A stretch of 15,855 nucleotides of DNA from Discostella pseudostelligera (GCA_036940085.1 JALLBK010000657.1:1-15855), one strand, 5' to 3'; positions 8,120 through 15,855 are shown, numbered from the stretch's first letter. The notes: a model not told the origin generated them from the letters alone. A program made the numbers and translations.

Positions 8120-9544
8120 TCATGTTATTCTTCTTTGAATTACATGTAATTTTTTTATCAAACTCCGAAGGCCTTTCAAATAGCCGCAGTCCCCTCCGGT
8201 CCGTCGACACACATGAGCGAAGTCTATCATTTTCACAATCGGCTCGTTGCAACAGGGACTGACAGTTACATCGTCAATCTGGGCGCTGTTCTCATAGGCT
8301 ATCAAAATCGAGCTAGCATAGAAGACCAACGAAGAGTTTTCCACTTCAAACCAATGCTTTATTCGGTTCAGTTGTTGGATAACACATGCGAGAATGAATC
8401 GCATGTGTGGCTCATTTGTAGATGCAGTGTCGCATTGGAAAAACGTCATCAGAGCAGAAATGACATCCTCTTCACTCTTAAGAGTTACTCCGAAGCTCTT
8501 ATCCCAGTATTGATATGTGCCATCCGGCATGTATATTCCCATGCCAACAATCCTAAAACCAAGCTCTAACTGCTGGGGGTACTTCGCCGCTTGGCTTATT
8601 TGCTTGGATATTGATGCCGTTGGTTCGTAGGTGCGCGTTCCCATTTTGATGTCGATAATATTTGGTTGGCGAAAGGAAGCAATGAGATTTTGAAGTAGCA
8701 GGTGTGAGTGTGTTGTCGACGAATGTATGGTGTGCCCTCCCAATCTACGCATGTCCACTGCTCCAAAATATTGCGCAGTGAACTCAGTTAGCCGCTTCAA
8801 TGCATTGAATTCCTTGAGCAGGGCGTGCCATGCCGATGCATGAGATTGAACACGAGACACGACTACCGAATCTCCAGCATGATACGCTGCCAAAAGAACC
8901 GTTGTCTTGAGATGAGACAACTGAACAGGATATCGGTGTCGACGACAGATGGTGGGAGAACGTCGACAAAATTGAATACATGATGAGTAAGACGGTTCTC
9001 GCATAAAAGTGCCTTCGTTCGTCGATGATCCGTTCTTGTGAAGTGAAAGCAAAGGCATCGCTGCCCAACTAATCTCCGCGCTATCAACATATAATGGTTC
9101 GTCATTGCCCTTTTGTTGGACCCCGGAAAACTTTGGCATTGATGATGCAAACGCCAAGGATTCATAGAATGCGACCTCTCGTATCCCTCGGAACACATTC
9201 GTGCTATCCACCTTCTTGTCTACGAAAGAACTGCGTGGTACACACGTCGCGGTTGCTTCATCCTGTGAATTTATAGTTCCGGTCCTACTAAGAGCATAAT
9301 TCAAACGAGACCTAACATCCAATCGTAATGGCTTCAGAATAAATCGATCATATATCAACATTGGATGTTTGTGTGTGGCAATACCCCCCACCTGCGTTGT
9401 CATTTGTTGTGGTCTAGCCAGCGTTGATTGCATTGGTGAAAATTTGTTGTTGAGGTTCTCGTTGGAAGCATGATACACCGCCTCCTCTGAAGATCCACCA
9501 TCCGACGAAGAAGAACTGCTTTGATAAAATGTGGGAGACGACAT
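8120..9544 (-). CDS. Inositol polyphosphate kinase family protein (IPMK/IP6K-like)
   Basis: A kinase of the inositol polyphosphate kinase family, which phosphorylates soluble inositol phosphates in phosphate and stress signalling. 474 residues. The family signature PxxxDxKxG is PNIIDIKMG (294-302), followed by TRTYEP. SSILIAYE (411-418) matches the SSLL...YE motif and KMIDFAHV (438-445) holds the metal-binding Asp, D441. GFRIVGMGIYMPDG (329-342) and GYLKGLRSLIKKL (454-466) also match. The N-lobe is seen in THKHPMLIYDRFILKPL and RGIREVAFYESLAF (119-132). Residues about 143-279 form an insert between N-lobe and hinge that smaller members lack, and the first 50 residues are Ser-rich and probably disordered. 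Substrate (IP3/IP4/IP5 or IP6) cannot be told from sequence. The frame stays open 41 codons upstream of this ATG to a TGA at 9668-9670, with no other ATG. Confidence 0.9.
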   Translation of the reverse strand: MSSPTFYQSSSSSSDGGSSEEAVYHASNENLNNKFSPMQSTLARPQQMTTQVGGIATHKHPMLIYDRFILKPLRLDVRSRLNYALSRTGTINSQDEATATCVPRSSFVDKKVDSTNVFRGIREVAFYESLAFASSMPKFSGVQQKGNDEPLYVDSAEISWAAMPLLSLHKNGSSTNEGTFMREPSYSSCIQFCRRSPTICRRHRYPVQLSHLKTTVLLAAYHAGDSVVVSRVQSHASAWHALLKEFNALKRLTEFTAQYFGAVDMRRLGGHTIHSSTTHSHLLLQNLIASFRQPNIIDIKMGTRTYEPTASISKQISQAAKYPQQLELGFRIVGMGIYMPDGTYQYWDKSFGVTLKSEEDVISALMTFFQCDTASTNEPHMRFILACVIQQLNRIKHWFEVENSSLVFYASSILIAYENSAQIDDVTVSPCCNEPIVKMIDFAHVCRRTGGDCGYLKGLRSLIKKLHVIQRRIT

Positions 9545-9667
9545 AATATAAGTAGAACTGCAAGTTTCTAGCGTTTCATTTCCTCGATCAATGGCTCTTT
9601 GAATAATTGACTCTTGGAGTTCCTCATTGGAGCAATCTAACTGCTCAAATTGTTTGGGTAGTTTGAT

Positions 9668-10075
9668 TCAATGTGCACAATAAGAAATCCGAGCAAGTTG
9701 TGTATTGGTTCTCAATAAAATTACGTCTCGACTCACCATCATACTCACATCGCTCCATATATGGCGTACATCCTCCTCTAACGATTGGGAAATAATTCTC
9801 GCCCTCCAGAGGAGAAGTCGGAATGCTGCCGCCGCCACCCCGAGAGCAAGCGGAACCACCACAACCACCGCAGCAGTCGTTGTCGTCGTCGTCGTCGTCG
9901 ACGACGACGAGACCATCGTGTCACTATTGCATTTTTGTTCTGTTGTGAACATGCGTTTGGTGAAAATGACAATCAGTTCTTGAATGATGAGTGGCCTGAC
10001 AATTGATTGTGGGCGAAGTAGGTGTCTGTCGCTACTACCTCTATTAATATTACTGCTGCTACTACTCCGATACAT
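9668..10075 (-). CDS. Doubtful ORF, 135 residues, same frame as the downstream kinase gene
   Basis: Not recognised. The frame has a Ser/Arg-rich start, a Thr run, a hydrophobic stretch (AAVVVVVPLALGVAAAAF, one possible membrane helix) and a more protein-like end (SLEEDVRHIWSDVSMMVSRD). The Thr and Val runs come from a trinucleotide repeat, and other frames over the same bases are also open, so low complexity could explain the ORF. Its stop (9668-9670) is the only stop between it and the inositol kinase frame. It may be an upstream exon of that gene, an independent small membrane protein, or nothing. Confidence 0.25.
   Translation of the reverse strand: MYRSSSSSNINRGSSDRHLLRPQSIVRPLIIQELIVIFTKRMFTTEQKCNSDTMVSSSSTTTTTTTTAAVVVVVPLALGVAAAAFRLLLWRARIISQSLEEDVRHIWSDVSMMVSRDVILLRTNTQLARISYCAH
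9871..9910. repeat. GTC/GAC trinucleotide repeat with a 22-base perfect palindrome
   Basis: A run of GTC/GTT triplets switches to GAC triplets at 9899/9900, so the repeat is its own inverse. The perfect palindrome spans 9889-9910. It can fold into a hairpin in single-stranded DNA or RNA and is likely to vary in length between strains. Confidence 0.8.
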
Positions 10076-10357
10076 GCATGGTCATGTGCAGTGAGAATGA
10101 GCAGTGAGCGAGCAGTGAGGGGCGGCGGTGGTGAGCATCGGTGTCAGTGAGATGAGTGTCACTCTCGCTTCCCGCCAAGAAGTTTTGCGGCGGGAACATG
10201 CTTGCGAAGCGAAGCCATTCAACTCAACACCAAGACGCGAAAGTTGACATCAATTGGCGACACTGAGTACTGTCGGGATGTAGGGAAAGTCGCCAAACTA
10301 CCTCGACTTCAGTGTCTTGCACCAACCCACCCCCACGAAAATCAACATCACTCTCTC
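10076..10357 (+). promoter_or_regulatory. Upstream region of the SulP transporter gene, with inverted E2F-like sites
   Basis: Contains three copies of GCAGTGAG (10088, 10101, 10112) and an exact inverted pair TTCCCGCC (10169-10176) and GGCGGGAA (10189-10196) separated by 12 bases. TTCCCGCC fits the E2F/DP consensus. The transcript start is unknown. An open stretch upstream of 10358 exists in the transporter frame but lacks an ATG. No separate gene is seen here. Confidence 0.5.
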
Positions 10358-12717
10358 ATGACACTCTTGACCATGATGATGCCGCGCCGCCACCCCATCA
10401 AAGGACGGAGGCGCTACGCCATCCTAATCCTCCTCGTACTATCCATCACTACGGATGAAATTAGTTATGTCCTCGGCCATCCCGCGCTACCAATTCCAAA
10501 TGCCCGTCCGCCCAAGAAGTTGTTTGCCGAAACGAATGCCAATGCCGGCGGCGGCGGCGATGGTGCACTTCATACGGGTGCAGAGTCATCAGATACACCA
10601 CCATCGCAATTGGAGAGTATTGTAGCCAATGCCAAATCTCTTACTGTGAGTTGGGGTAAGAAGAATATGGATCTGACGAATCCGACATTACGATCTCGAT
10701 ATGTATCTGCGCTAACTGCAGGTTTGGCAGTGAGTCTAGCTATGGTGCCCGAGGCAGTTTCATTTTCATGTGAGTGTAGTAGCACAAGTTTTATTAACGA
10801 TAACTTTCAAGTATTTCACCGTCTATATTTTCATTCCACTCATTAATCCAAAACTTCAGTTGTTGCTGGAGTCTCTCCTCTAGTAGGTCTATGGACGACA
10901 GTGGTTTTAGGTTTCTTTGCTTCTCTCTTTGGTGGTCGGTGAGTGAATCTAATATCCGATCTGCTCAATACCATATATTTGAAAGAAAACTAATGGCGTC
11001 ATTGAAATGCAACTCGATATTTAAATAATTTCTTTGGGCAGTGCGGGAATATGTAGTTCTGCATCGGGGGCATGCACCGTCGTTGTGGCATCACTATGTG
11101 CATCTCGTAAGTTCTATTCTCACTATCATATGGTCGATGCCGTCCACATTACATCTATGATTGTTGATTCATATCTGCGTATCTCCTTTTTCAATAGATG
11201 GCAGCGGATACTTGGCAGGATGTGCCGCCCTTACAGGGCTGATCCAAATCATTGCTGGTTCCGCAGGCATGGGCAAACTAATTCGTATCATTCCCCATCC
11301 GGTTATGGTTGGTTTTGTAAATGGATTGTCATTAGTTATGCTTAAGGCACAATTGACTCACTTCCAATCAGCGAAGGGCAGATACTTCTCTTTCCGTAGT
11401 CAAGAGGGTATGGCTACGTATGGGTGTGCTCTGTTGACCATGATCTTAGTTCGCTTTGTTATACCCAAACTCCAAGAATGGATGGAGGCTGCCAATGCAA
11501 TACCGCCGACTTTGGGCGGAGTAGTGATATCGGCAATCATTGCTAGATTTTTCAAATGGCCCGTAAAAACGTTGGCAGGTAAGTGGATACGGATTTGACG
11601 AGCAATTATATGCGAATGCATTCAGTAGGTGTTCACTACTCTGTCTCATCTGCTCACTGATCCGTGTTGTTAATGCTGTTGCACAGATGTTGCTGGCGCT
11701 GAGACATTTCAAGGTGGGCTATCTATCCTACCAAAGATTGGACTACCAGAATCGTTCTGGAAACCTTTTGTAACTTCTCCACTGAAGACATTGTCGATAA
11801 TTCTTCCCTACGCAACTACCATGGCCGCAGTCGGGTCGATCGAATCGCTACTAACCCTACAATTATTGGACGGTATTATTGACGATGGAAAGCGTGGAAG
11901 TACCAAGCGTGAAATGATTGGTCAAGGAATTGGTAATTTTGCATCTGGTCTTACTGGAGGGATAGGAGGATGCGCACTCATCGGCCAATCCCTTATCAAT
12001 GCACAAAGTGGAGGCGGTGTCAGTCGATTATCGGGCATGTCCATGGCGATCTTTCTAGCATTGGGAATTGTCAGCTTTGCTCCTCTCCTGGGACAAATTC
12101 CCGTCGTTGCATTAGCTGGTGTTATGCTACTAGTGTGCCAATCAACCTTCAGTTGGGGTCCATTGCGGTTATTTGGAAAGATTCCAAATCTGGATGCATT
12201 CATCATTGTACTGGTGACATTCGTTACAGTGCATGATGATTTGGCTAAAGCTGTTGTCGTTGGTACAGTTACAAGCGCTCTCGGTTTTGCATGGAAGCAA
12301 TCAACATCAATTACAGCCACTATGTCACATACCAAATTGATCCCACCATCGGGGCCTATCCTTCCTAACGTCAAGTCTTACAATGTCAAAGGGCCCCTAT
12401 TCTTCGGAACGTCTCAGATATTTTCACGCTTATTTAATGTGAAGGATGATCCCGGTGATGTTGTGATTGATTTTACGGAATCTAGAGTGTTTGATCATTC
12501 AGCGTTAGAGGCAATCAATAATATTGCCGATCGATATGGTGCGTTGGGAAAACGAGTGCATTTGCGTCATTTGTCAAGTGATTGTGCTAGACTGTTGGCG
12601 AAGGTGCATACTGACGGGTTGCCACCATATGAGGTCGTGGAATCAAATCGCAATGACCCTGTCTATGGTGTTGCCGAGAAGTCAGAGATGTACCGTGACA
12701 TTCCTGTTCACAAATAA
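10358..12717 (+). CDS. SulP/SLC26 family anion transporter with STAS domain, five exons
   Basis: Membrane carrier for sulfate, bicarbonate or another small anion. Exons are 10358-10769, 10860-10938, 11042-11106, 11198-11578 and 11687-12717; together 656 codons, 655 residues. Conserved features in order are AGLAVSLAMVPEAVSFSFVA (121-140), GGRAGICSSASGA (162-174), PHPVMVGFVNGLSL, GSIESLLTLQLLDG, GQGIGNFASGLTGGIGGCAL, GQSLINAQSGGGVSRLSG, and a STAS domain from about 540 to 630 with DHSALEAI. These resemble bacterial-type SulP proteins more than plant SULTR proteins, although the gene has introns and sits among eukaryotic genes. Before the first core helix is a 115-residue extension with a basic start (RRHPIKGRRR) and a hydrophobic segment (YAILILLVLSI), which may be a signal or organelle-targeting sequence. 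ATG 10358 is the first in frame; ATGs at 10373, 10376 and 10379 are alternatives. Substrate not determinable. Confidence 0.95.
10770..10859 (+). other. SulP gene intron 1 (90 bases)
   Basis: Donor GTGAGTG, acceptor ACTTCAG. Joins T/TT (Phe138) and restores PEAVSFSFVAGVSPLVGLW, which is conserved in the family. Confidence 0.93.
10939..11041 (+). other. SulP gene intron 2 (103 bases)
   Basis: Donor GTGAGTG, acceptor TGGGCAG. Joins CG/T (Arg164) and gives the conserved FGGRAGICSSASGA. Confidence 0.93.
11107..11197 (+). other. SulP gene intron 3 (91 bases)
   Basis: Donor GTAAGTT, acceptor TTCAATAG. Joins C/AT (His) and links ASLCAS to HGSGYLAGCAALTGLIQ. Confidence 0.9.
11579..11686 (+). other. 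SulP gene intron 4 (108 bases)
   Basis: Donor GTAAGTG, acceptor TTGCACAG. Joins G/AT (Asp) and links PVKTLA to DVAGAETFQGGLSILPKIG. The total exon length is divisible by three with all four introns removed. Confidence 0.92.
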
Positions 12718-13123
12718 TAGTTGAGACAATCTCTCTTGGTTGAACAATAGCTGATAACTAATACCACAACACGGCATGAATCATTCCCATTGCAATCCAA
12801 ATCATCCACGTCGTTTCACTGATCAATACTGCATGCTCTCTTATTCGCCCTCTGCCTCCCTCCGCTAACGTGTGTAATCTTGTGTCAGATCAAGAGCAAC
12901 CTTCGTGTAGGCACAAACAGCCACGTGGATGTCGACTTCAAAAAGGGACGATCTTAGAGTCATACACGTGGACGTGCCGTCTGCCACGCGTGAAATGCTC
13001 TCTTCGAGGTGAACTGCCACGTGGAATATTCGATCCCGAGGACCGAGATTTGTATCTACTTATGGCGCCGCAATCTGGCGATTGAGCTCAAAAGCTCTGT
13101 CACAGCTAATTTGGAAACTACCT
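12718..13123. other. Intergenic region downstream of SulP gene, with CACGTG cluster
   Basis: No gene recognised. A 71-codon open stretch at 12870-13085 has no family likeness. CACGTG boxes occur at 12922-12927, 12965-12970 and 13018-13023, the first and third inside the palindrome CCACGTGG, with the related palindrome CACGCGTG at 12985-12992. CACGTG is the usual bHLH/bZIP target, so this may be a promoter or enhancer whose gene is unknown. Confidence 0.45.
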
Positions 13124-13213
13124 TAGATTCGAATCTACATGCCTGTAGTTTCGAGATTACACCCCATAATCTCGAATCAAATCGAAATTACAGGCCGTGT
13201 AAATTCGAATCTA
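13124..13213. repeat. 90-base imperfect fold-back (inverted repeat)
   Basis: The left arm (13124-13159) and right arm (13167-13213) are inverted copies around the 7-base centre CACCCCA. The inner ten base pairs are perfect (TTCGAGATTA with TAATCTCGAA). The right arm then carries about nine extra bases, an apparent TCGAA duplication, before pairing resumes through the TACAGGC block to the outer TAGATTCGAAT segment with few mismatches. The left arm also holds the self-complementary TAGATTCGAATCTA. It could be a small fold-back element, a structured RNA or a 3'-end hairpin. Confidence 0.8.
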
Positions 13214-13272
13214 CGTGTTGGGTTGGGATGTCCTTGGCTCCGAAAGGATGCAACCACATGACTGATGAGTGA

Positions 13273-13473
13273 TCATAAAAGGTCAGCATTCAAAACTGCT
13301 CCCATCTGCTTGACAGGCTTCTTCGGTAATATTATCGATTGGCCATCAGATCCTTCCAGGAGTAGATGGCAGAAGTGTGGCCAATTTGGGTGAAGGGATA
13401 GGATTGGTTCCAGTTTCTTAGATGGAGGATGGAATTCAGATCCATAGCCAACAGGTGAGTTGCTTTGTTTCAT
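13273..13473 (-). pseudogene. Fragment of a retroelement-like second reading frame
   Basis: The 66-codon frame contains GYGSEFHPPSKKLEPILSLH followed by PNWPHFCHLLLEGSDGQ. The pattern GYGSEF...L...L..HP.W......L..GS is one I associate, from memory, with the start of the polymerase-side frame of multicopy diatom elements, before the reverse transcriptase region. It follows the gag-like remnant on the same strand at the expected place and ends at a stop at 13273; nothing further of that frame is seen beyond it. The element therefore appears truncated here. The family link was not tested by a search. Confidence 0.4.
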
Positions 13474-13524
13474 TACTCTCTTGCTCTTAAATTCCCTTTC
13501 GTACTTACCTAATATGTCATTATG

Positions 13525-15566
13525 CTATGCTCCATATTCGTTGGCGTCTCCCTGAGGGTATCCATTTGGGTTGTCGTGTGGTGGTGGAATGGGTGGGAGA
13601 GATGTGTTTGTGGGTGGAAATTCATTGGGTGTTGTGATGGGGTGCTGGGTGGCCTGTTCACCGATTGGTGATGTGTCATCATCAAAGGGGTAGCTGATTG
13701 GATCTATGGCTCTGGTGGTGATTTGGCATTTAGGGTGTTTGTGGTTAGTGGTCGGAAGGTTGATAGATGTGGTGGTGTTCGGGATGGCCGGGCACAACTG
13801 GGCCCCGGTGCATCCCATCATGATCGTGGGTGCTGGAATATCTGCCTCTCCAATGTGGCTTGCAGCGTTGATGCAGTCTTTGAAACACCACCCTCGGATG
13901 AACCCCCTGGGGCACATTTTGCAAGTGCCATCCCAGCAACCGACTCGTCTGTCATTGAAACCCTTGTGAGTGAAGTGTGTGGCCCATGTTTTGCTGGGTT
14001 TAGGTTTGAATATACTTCTTGTTCCCTTTCTTCTTCTTTTTAGGTGATTGTAGGTCATTGTCATCTTCATTCTTGTTGGCTGCGCAGGCTTGTCTCCACT
14101 GGTTGGGGCTGCAAGAATCTCCTTTTCCTTGGGAGTGACGAACTGGCAAAGTCTTGTCTGTCTCTTGCACCCTTTAGGATGAGCTGGTTCTTCACAACCA
14201 GCAACACCGATGCCATGAGTGCTGTGCAGGTGATGCTGTCTGCTCTTAAGAATATTTTGCAGGCACCTGCAAAGAAGTTGAGCTGGTGGTATGACATCTA
14301 GAGGTATGTAGTTGGTGCTTTGACTTCCTGTTTGCTTCCTGCCTTGATCTCATCCAGCGATTTCCCCTCCTTGCCCTGTGTCTCAAGGTGGAGGATGAAA
14401 TGATGGTTCTGTTGGTTGGCAGCCAGGAGGGGTTCTACTTTGAAGAATGAAAATGGGGAGAAATTGCTAGGGGTGCCAATTTGCCGGCATAAAGCGCTTG
14501 GGTTAGGCCCGCCGGGGAGAAAGCTGCATCTTGGAGTCTGAGGGATTTGAACTACTATAGGTTGAGCTCCTGTTCAGCTACACCCATTGAATCTGCATTG
14601 AAGAACCATTTGCAGTTTTCATTGACTTTGGTTGGGACATCCTCAATGTCTTTGGCGGAGGCAAAAAGGATGAGTAGTTTGGTGGATGGGTGAAGTTTCT
14701 TGAGCTTATCCTTCTTCATTTCTTCCTTGTGGTCGCTTCATCCAATTGACGGGGGATGCTGGCTGCCAATTGTTGGAGGATGGCATCGTTTGTGGTTGGG
14801 GCCATGCCTGGGGCAAAGATGGGAGGAGGACCTGGCAGAGGAGCTCCCATGTACAGGCCTCCTGGAGGAAGTGGGAGGTATGGTAGGGAGCAATGCAATG
14901 CAGGTTGCGCTTGGTTTGGTAATCCGAGAGCTGGGGGTCAGTGAGGTCAAGGCTGTAGGATATCTTTTTAAGAACTCATCCCATCTTCACTCCCCATGCC
15001 CATGCAGCAAAACTTTCCAGGTGATCTTGGGTAGACAGGTAGGATGGATCATTGTCATGGGCATTGTTGTCGAACTCGGATGCAGCAGTGCATGCTACCA
15101 AGATCAAATCAGAGGGGTCATTGGACTTGGTGGGCAGGATGGCATCGACAAGCCAAGGGGCTGGGAGGAAAGTGTTGGTTCCCTTGTACGAGATGTCTCC
15201 CTCGTCGAAGGTATCCGGGTCAATGAGGGCTTTGATTTTGGTGGTTGTCTTGCATGCAATTGCCGATGTCTCGTCAACAATGATGGCAACCCTTACATGA
15301 CCTGAGCCGGTATGACACACAAACGTGTCCTTTGGGTGGAGAAGAAAACCTCCTACTAGGTTGGTGAAACTGTGGAGGAGGATCGTGGTGCCTTCGGTGT
15401 TGGCTGCGAGGAGGATGGTGTCAGGATCATTGGTGAGGATGGTGAGCTTGGCCTCATTGTTTGTGTCCCCTCCAGAACAAACTTCATTGTATCGGTTGGA
15501 GTTCTTGTTCCCCATTTTGATGTCACCACGCGATTTAAGGTAGTCAGACCAGTTTGGAAACAGCAT
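13525..15566 (-). pseudogene. Decayed gag-like gene of a diatom multicopy element, Cys/His knuckle at its end
   Basis: Read on the minus strand, one protein-like text runs through several frames. It starts at ATG 15566 (LLAANTEGTTILLHSFTNLV, then DTFVCHTGSGHVRVAIIVDE and AWAWGVKMG) and stops at 14976. It continues in other frames with a Pro/Gly-rich linker and AILQQLAASIPRQLDE (about 14898-14720), KKDKLKKLHPSTKLLILFAS and ENCKWFFNADSMG (about 14719-14558), FKVEPLLAANQQNHHFILH (about 14460-14300), and YHQLNFFAGACKIFLRAD. It ends with MCPRGFIRGWCFKDCINAAS followed by H (13916-13855), a C-x8-C-x3-C-x5-H knuckle. I count about four frameshifts and four nonsense codons (TGA 14976-14978; TAG at 14555-14557, 14552-14554 and 14298-14300). 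The N-terminal piece (196 residues) and the C-terminal piece (181 residues) are still open. The family assignment is from memory of its layout. Confidence 0.6.
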
Positions 15567-15855
15567 GTTTGAGTTTTTAACTTTAGGTTGGGATTTGGGA
15601 TTTTTTAACTAGCTATTGCAATCGATCGTCATGGCAGATGTGGGCAGCCAATTCAATGCGATTGAGAGAGGACGCCGAGGGAGGGAAAAGAATTGCAATG
15701 AATCATGGCCAATGCGTTTGGCAAATCCAAATCACTCCAAAATTCTTTGCTGACCCCGGACCCAGGCTCGCCAAAAGATTCTCTTGCTAGTGACGTACGA
15801 TAGACGAAGTGAAATGAGAGAGAAAGTGAAATGGGCACAAAACACAAAAAACACC
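15567..15855. other. Upstream flank of the decayed element, no gene supported
   Basis: Holds a 9-base direct repeat TTTTTAACT (15574-15582 and 15602-15610). A 64-codon minus-strand frame (15653-15847) has no family I can name with confidence. The stretch may be the untranslated leader or terminal region of the element, but no terminal repeat pair can be shown inside the window. Confidence 0.35.

Noticed and set aside
9668..9670. In-frame TGA as a selenocysteine codon
   Set aside because: The inositol kinase family is not known for selenocysteine, the flanking upstream ORF is low complexity, and no SECIS element was recognised.
10202..10357. Extending the SulP transporter start upstream to 10202
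   Set aside because: The codon at 10202 is TTG, not ATG, and there is no ATG in frame before 10358 in this stretch.
11922..12374. 150-codon minus-strand ORF opposite the SulP gene
   Set aside because: It lies wholly antisense to the conserved SulP core and STAS domain, with no family likeness.
12870..13085. 71-codon plus-strand ORF in the CACGTG region
   Set aside because: Basic and Cys-containing but without any recognised domain; it coincides with regulatory-looking palindromes.
13525..15566. Multi-exon functional gene instead of a pseudogene
   Set aside because: The blocks abut each other with shifts of one base and with stops inside otherwise continuous text, leaving no room for introns of the 90-110 base size seen elsewhere in the window.
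15653..15847. 64-codon minus-strand ORF at the right end
   Set aside because: It has a vague likeness to sequence seen in diatom repeats, but this could not be confirmed and it has no clear domain.

Overview
This is a eukaryotic nuclear window, most likely from a diatom or close stramenopile. The signs are short GT-AG introns of about 90-110 bases, compact divergent and convergent gene pairs, low-complexity insertions inside conserved proteins, a plant-type tRNA ligase, and a decayed gag-like gene whose layout I know (from memory, not searched) as a multicopy family of diatom genomes. No tRNA, rRNA or CRISPR array was recognised. The species cannot be named from the sequence alone.

Layout. 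(1) 139-3812, minus strand: RPN2/PSMD1, the large scaffold subunit of the 19S proteasome base, in two exons. (2) 3813-4358: a shared divergent promoter with a striking array of six direct copies and one inverted copy of a 13-14 base element. (3) 4359-8090, plus strand: a single-exon trifunctional plant-type tRNA ligase (ligase, polynucleotide kinase, cyclic phosphodiesterase). (4) 8120-9544, minus strand: an inositol polyphosphate kinase family protein, convergent with the ligase gene with only 29 bases between the two stop codons. (5) 9545-10357: a divergent intergenic region with a same-frame upstream ORF, a palindromic trinucleotide repeat and an inverted pair of E2F-like sites. (6) 10358-12717, plus strand: a five-exon SulP/SLC26 anion transporter with a C-terminal STAS domain and an N-terminal extension. 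(7) 12718-13272: intergenic, with a cluster of CACGTG boxes and a 90-base fold-back. (8) 13273-15566, minus strand: a badly decayed gag-like gene with a Cys/His zinc-knuckle-like motif, plus a short piece of what looks like the element's next reading frame, cut off near the fold-back. (9) 15567-15855: probable upstream flank of that element, with no gene I can support.

How the genes relate. RPN2 and the tRNA ligase share one promoter. In yeast and plants the matching ligase joins spliced tRNA halves and also the unconventionally spliced stress-response mRNA (HAC1 or bZIP60), while RPN2 serves protein degradation. Shared control of the two through the promoter array is a testable idea, not a demonstrated fact. 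The inositol kinase and SulP genes are ordinary single-copy-type genes with no obvious functional link to their neighbours.
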